Below are positions 5,548 through 6,747 of a stretch of DNA of 6,747 nucleotides, piece by piece. Within the stretch, counting starts at the first letter, position 1; each line of letters opens with the position of its first letter. The stretch is from Clostridia bacterium. Lineage in GTDB: Bacteria > Bacillota > Clostridia > Oscillospirales > CAG-382. The notes beneath the pieces are model-generated. The model saw nothing but the letters and a program-made list of their open reading frames with translations. It was not told the DNA's origin and ran no database searches. The DNA lies in NCBI GenBank assembly GCA_017938055.1, contig JAGBCG010000054.1:1-6747 (forward strand). Direction: 5' to 3'. The translations under genes were made by a program, and so were the position numbers.

Positions 5548-5576
5548 ATTATAATCTTTCAGTGATTTTTTGTCAA
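5548..5576 (-). promoter_or_regulatory. Perfect-consensus sigma-A promoter of greA
   Basis: TTGACA (5576-5571), exactly 17 bases, TATAAT (5553-5548) on the minus strand. The predicted start near 5541 leaves a leader of only about 20 bases, which contains AAGGAG (5531-5526). Confidence 0.92.
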
Positions 5577-5598
5577 GGAAGCGTCAATACAAAACCTC

Positions 5599-5626
5599 TT
5601 GACATTTTTCGGCAAAGTGATATTAT
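5599..5626 (+). promoter_or_regulatory. Sigma-A promoter of the permease gene
   Basis: TTGACA (5599-5604), 16 bases, TATTAT (5621-5626) with extended -10 TG (5618-5619). It is back to back with the greA promoter: the two -35 boxes sit 22 bases apart and form a perfect inverted repeat TGTCAAG / CTTGACA (5571-5577, 5598-5604). Confidence 0.8.
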
Positions 5627-5657
5627 ATTATGTGGATTTATTCACAGGGAGATTTTT

Positions 5658-6747
5658 ATGAAAGCCATAATCAGATTTTTTAAAAGAAATGCCGTATTCT
5701 CCATTGCACTTACGGTAATGCTCATAACAATGTTTATTGTTCCTCCGGACAAGCAATACATAAGTTACTTTGATGTAAAAACTTTAGTCTGTCTTTTCTG
5801 CGTTCTTGCTGTTGTTTGTGCATTGAAGAACGTAAACTTCTTTTATTTTCTCGCAAAGCAGATAGTAAAAAAGTTCGGCAATCTGCGAAGCTGTGTCATT
5901 GCTCTTGTCTACATAACCTTTATCGGCTCAATGCTCATTGCCAACGACATGGCTCTTCTCACATTTCTTCCTCTTGGCTTTTTTGTGCTTGATACAACGG
6001 GCAAAAGGCAGTACATGGCGTTTACCTTTATTATGCAGAACATTGCCGCAAACCTCGGCGGTATGCTTACTCCCTTTGGCAACCCACAAAATCTTTATTT
6101 ATACTCAAAATTCAACATTCCCACACTTGAATTTATGCAAATTCTTCTTTTGCCTTTTTTAGTGTCCATTACCCTTATAACGCTTAGTTGTTTTATATTC
6201 ATAAAGCCCGAAGCTCTGTCCTTTCCAAAAGACGCTTCTGTAAAGCCGGATTCTAAAAGAACTGTTCTGTATCTTATTCTTTTTGTACTGTCTATTGCTA
6301 TTGTCTTCAGAGGTATTCCGTATTTACTCGGTCTTATCATTATTCCGCTTGTTCTTCTTTTTGCTGACAAAAAGGCACTTAAAATGGTTGACTATCCATT
6401 ACTTTTGACTTTTTGTGCTTTCTTTGTATTTTCGGGAAACATGTCAAGAATTGATGCAGTCAGAGATTTATTCTCCTTTTTACTGTCAAAAAGCACTCTT
6501 ATTTTCAGCACTCTGTCATGTCAGGTAATCAGCAATGTGCCCTCTGCCATTCTTTTAAGTCAGTTTACAGACAATTATCCAGAGCTTCTGATAGGTGTAA
6601 ACATCGGAGGAACAGGCACTTTTATTGCTTCTCTTGCAAGTCTTATCACCTTACGTGAGTACATCTTACGTGATTACGAAGGAATCAAAAAGTATATAAA
6701 GCTTTTCTGTGATTTTAATTTTTCTTTTCTTGCAATTTTGCTTTTTA
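5658..6747 (+). CDS. SLC13/ArsB-NhaD (ion transporter) superfamily permease, 3' end outside window
   Basis: An inner-membrane secondary transporter; 363 codons are present, open to the right edge, and relatives are only somewhat longer. Hydrophobic segments occur near residues 12-30, 42-58, 79-110, 118-140, 160-183, 202-236, 246-262, 274-300, 310-332 and 350 onward. The two-fold repeat of the ion transporter superfamily is visible: first half AND(96-97)MALLTFLPL followed by NIAANLGGMLTPFGNPQNL (128-146), second half SNVPSAILLSQF (292-303) followed by VNIGGTGTFIASLASLI (314-330). GNPQN and GGTGT are the expected helix-break binding sites. The ATG follows AGGGAG by six bases. It has its own promoter, divergent from greA. 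Similar proteins are named anion, citrate or arsenite permeases; the substrate cannot be told, and no arsR or ars genes are nearby. Confidence 0.85.
   Translation, partial: MKAIIRFFKRNAVFSIALTVMLITMFIVPPDKQYISYFDVKTLVCLFCVLAVVCALKNVNFFYFLAKQIVKKFGNLRSCVIALVYITFIGSMLIANDMALLTFLPLGFFVLDTTGKRQYMAFTFIMQNIAANLGGMLTPFGNPQNLYLYSKFNIPTLEFMQILLLPFLVSITLITLSCFIFIKPEALSFPKDASVKPDSKRTVLYLILFVLSIAIVFRGIPYLLGLIIIPLVLLFADKKALKMVDYPLLLTFCAFFVFSGNMSRIDAVRDLFSFLLSKSTLIFSTLSCQVISNVPSAILLSQFTDNYPELLIGVNIGGTGTFIASLASLITLREYILRDYEGIKKYIKLFCDFNFSFLAILLF

Noticed and set aside
6095..6370. Open frame of 91 codons on the minus strand inside the permease
   Set aside because: Antisense to a membrane protein with clear family motifs; no ribosome site or similarity that I recognise.

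Overview
The window is a roughly 6.7 kb piece of a low-GC Firmicutes chromosome. The gene order rimP-nusA-ylxR-ylxQ-infB, CotF-type and LuxS proteins, consensus sigma-A promoters and strong Shine-Dalgarno sites all point to Clostridia. The Q/N-rich IF2 linker and the divergent NusA KH1 suggest the Ruminococcus/Oscillospiraceae side, but that placement is an inference. It looks like ordinary core genome. I see no mobile elements, CRISPR arrays, tRNA or rRNA genes, and no broken genes.

Region 1 (1-3750, minus strand) is the conserved translation/transcription operon in the order rimP, nusA, ylxR (rnpM), ylxQ (rplGA-like) and infB, the last cut by the left edge after 370 codons. Genes are tightly packed: ylxR and ylxQ overlap by one base, and infB starts one base after the ylxQ stop. 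A single near-consensus extended -10 promoter (3722-3750) drives it through a leader of about 75 nt that folds into a 13-bp hairpin plus a small second hairpin before the rimP Shine-Dalgarno. The products act together in making and running ribosomes: 30S maturation (RimP), elongation/antitermination and pausing (NusA), RNase P modulation (YlxR), K-turn RNA binding (YlxQ) and initiation (IF2).

Region 2 (3751-4517) holds luxS (AI-2 synthesis, methyl-cycle detoxification) alone on the plus strand, with its own strong promoter and a hairpin terminator. A second terminator facing the other way closes the next unit.

Region 3 (4525-5576, minus strand) is a two-gene unit: a GreA-family elongation factor behind a perfect-consensus sigma-A promoter, then a CotF-like ferritin-fold spore-coat-type protein carrying two ExxH motifs. 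Region 4 (5599-6747, plus strand) is a divergently transcribed membrane permease of the SLC13/ArsB-NhaD (ion transporter) superfamily, cut by the right edge after 363 codons.

The points most worth a second look are the structured rimP leader, an acidic aromatic insertion in the NusA N-terminal domain, the aromatic/Gln/Asn low-complexity linker of IF2, the paired ExxH motifs in the coat-like protein, and several non-ATG or disputed start codons that the ribosome binding sites help resolve. None amounts to a clearly new system.
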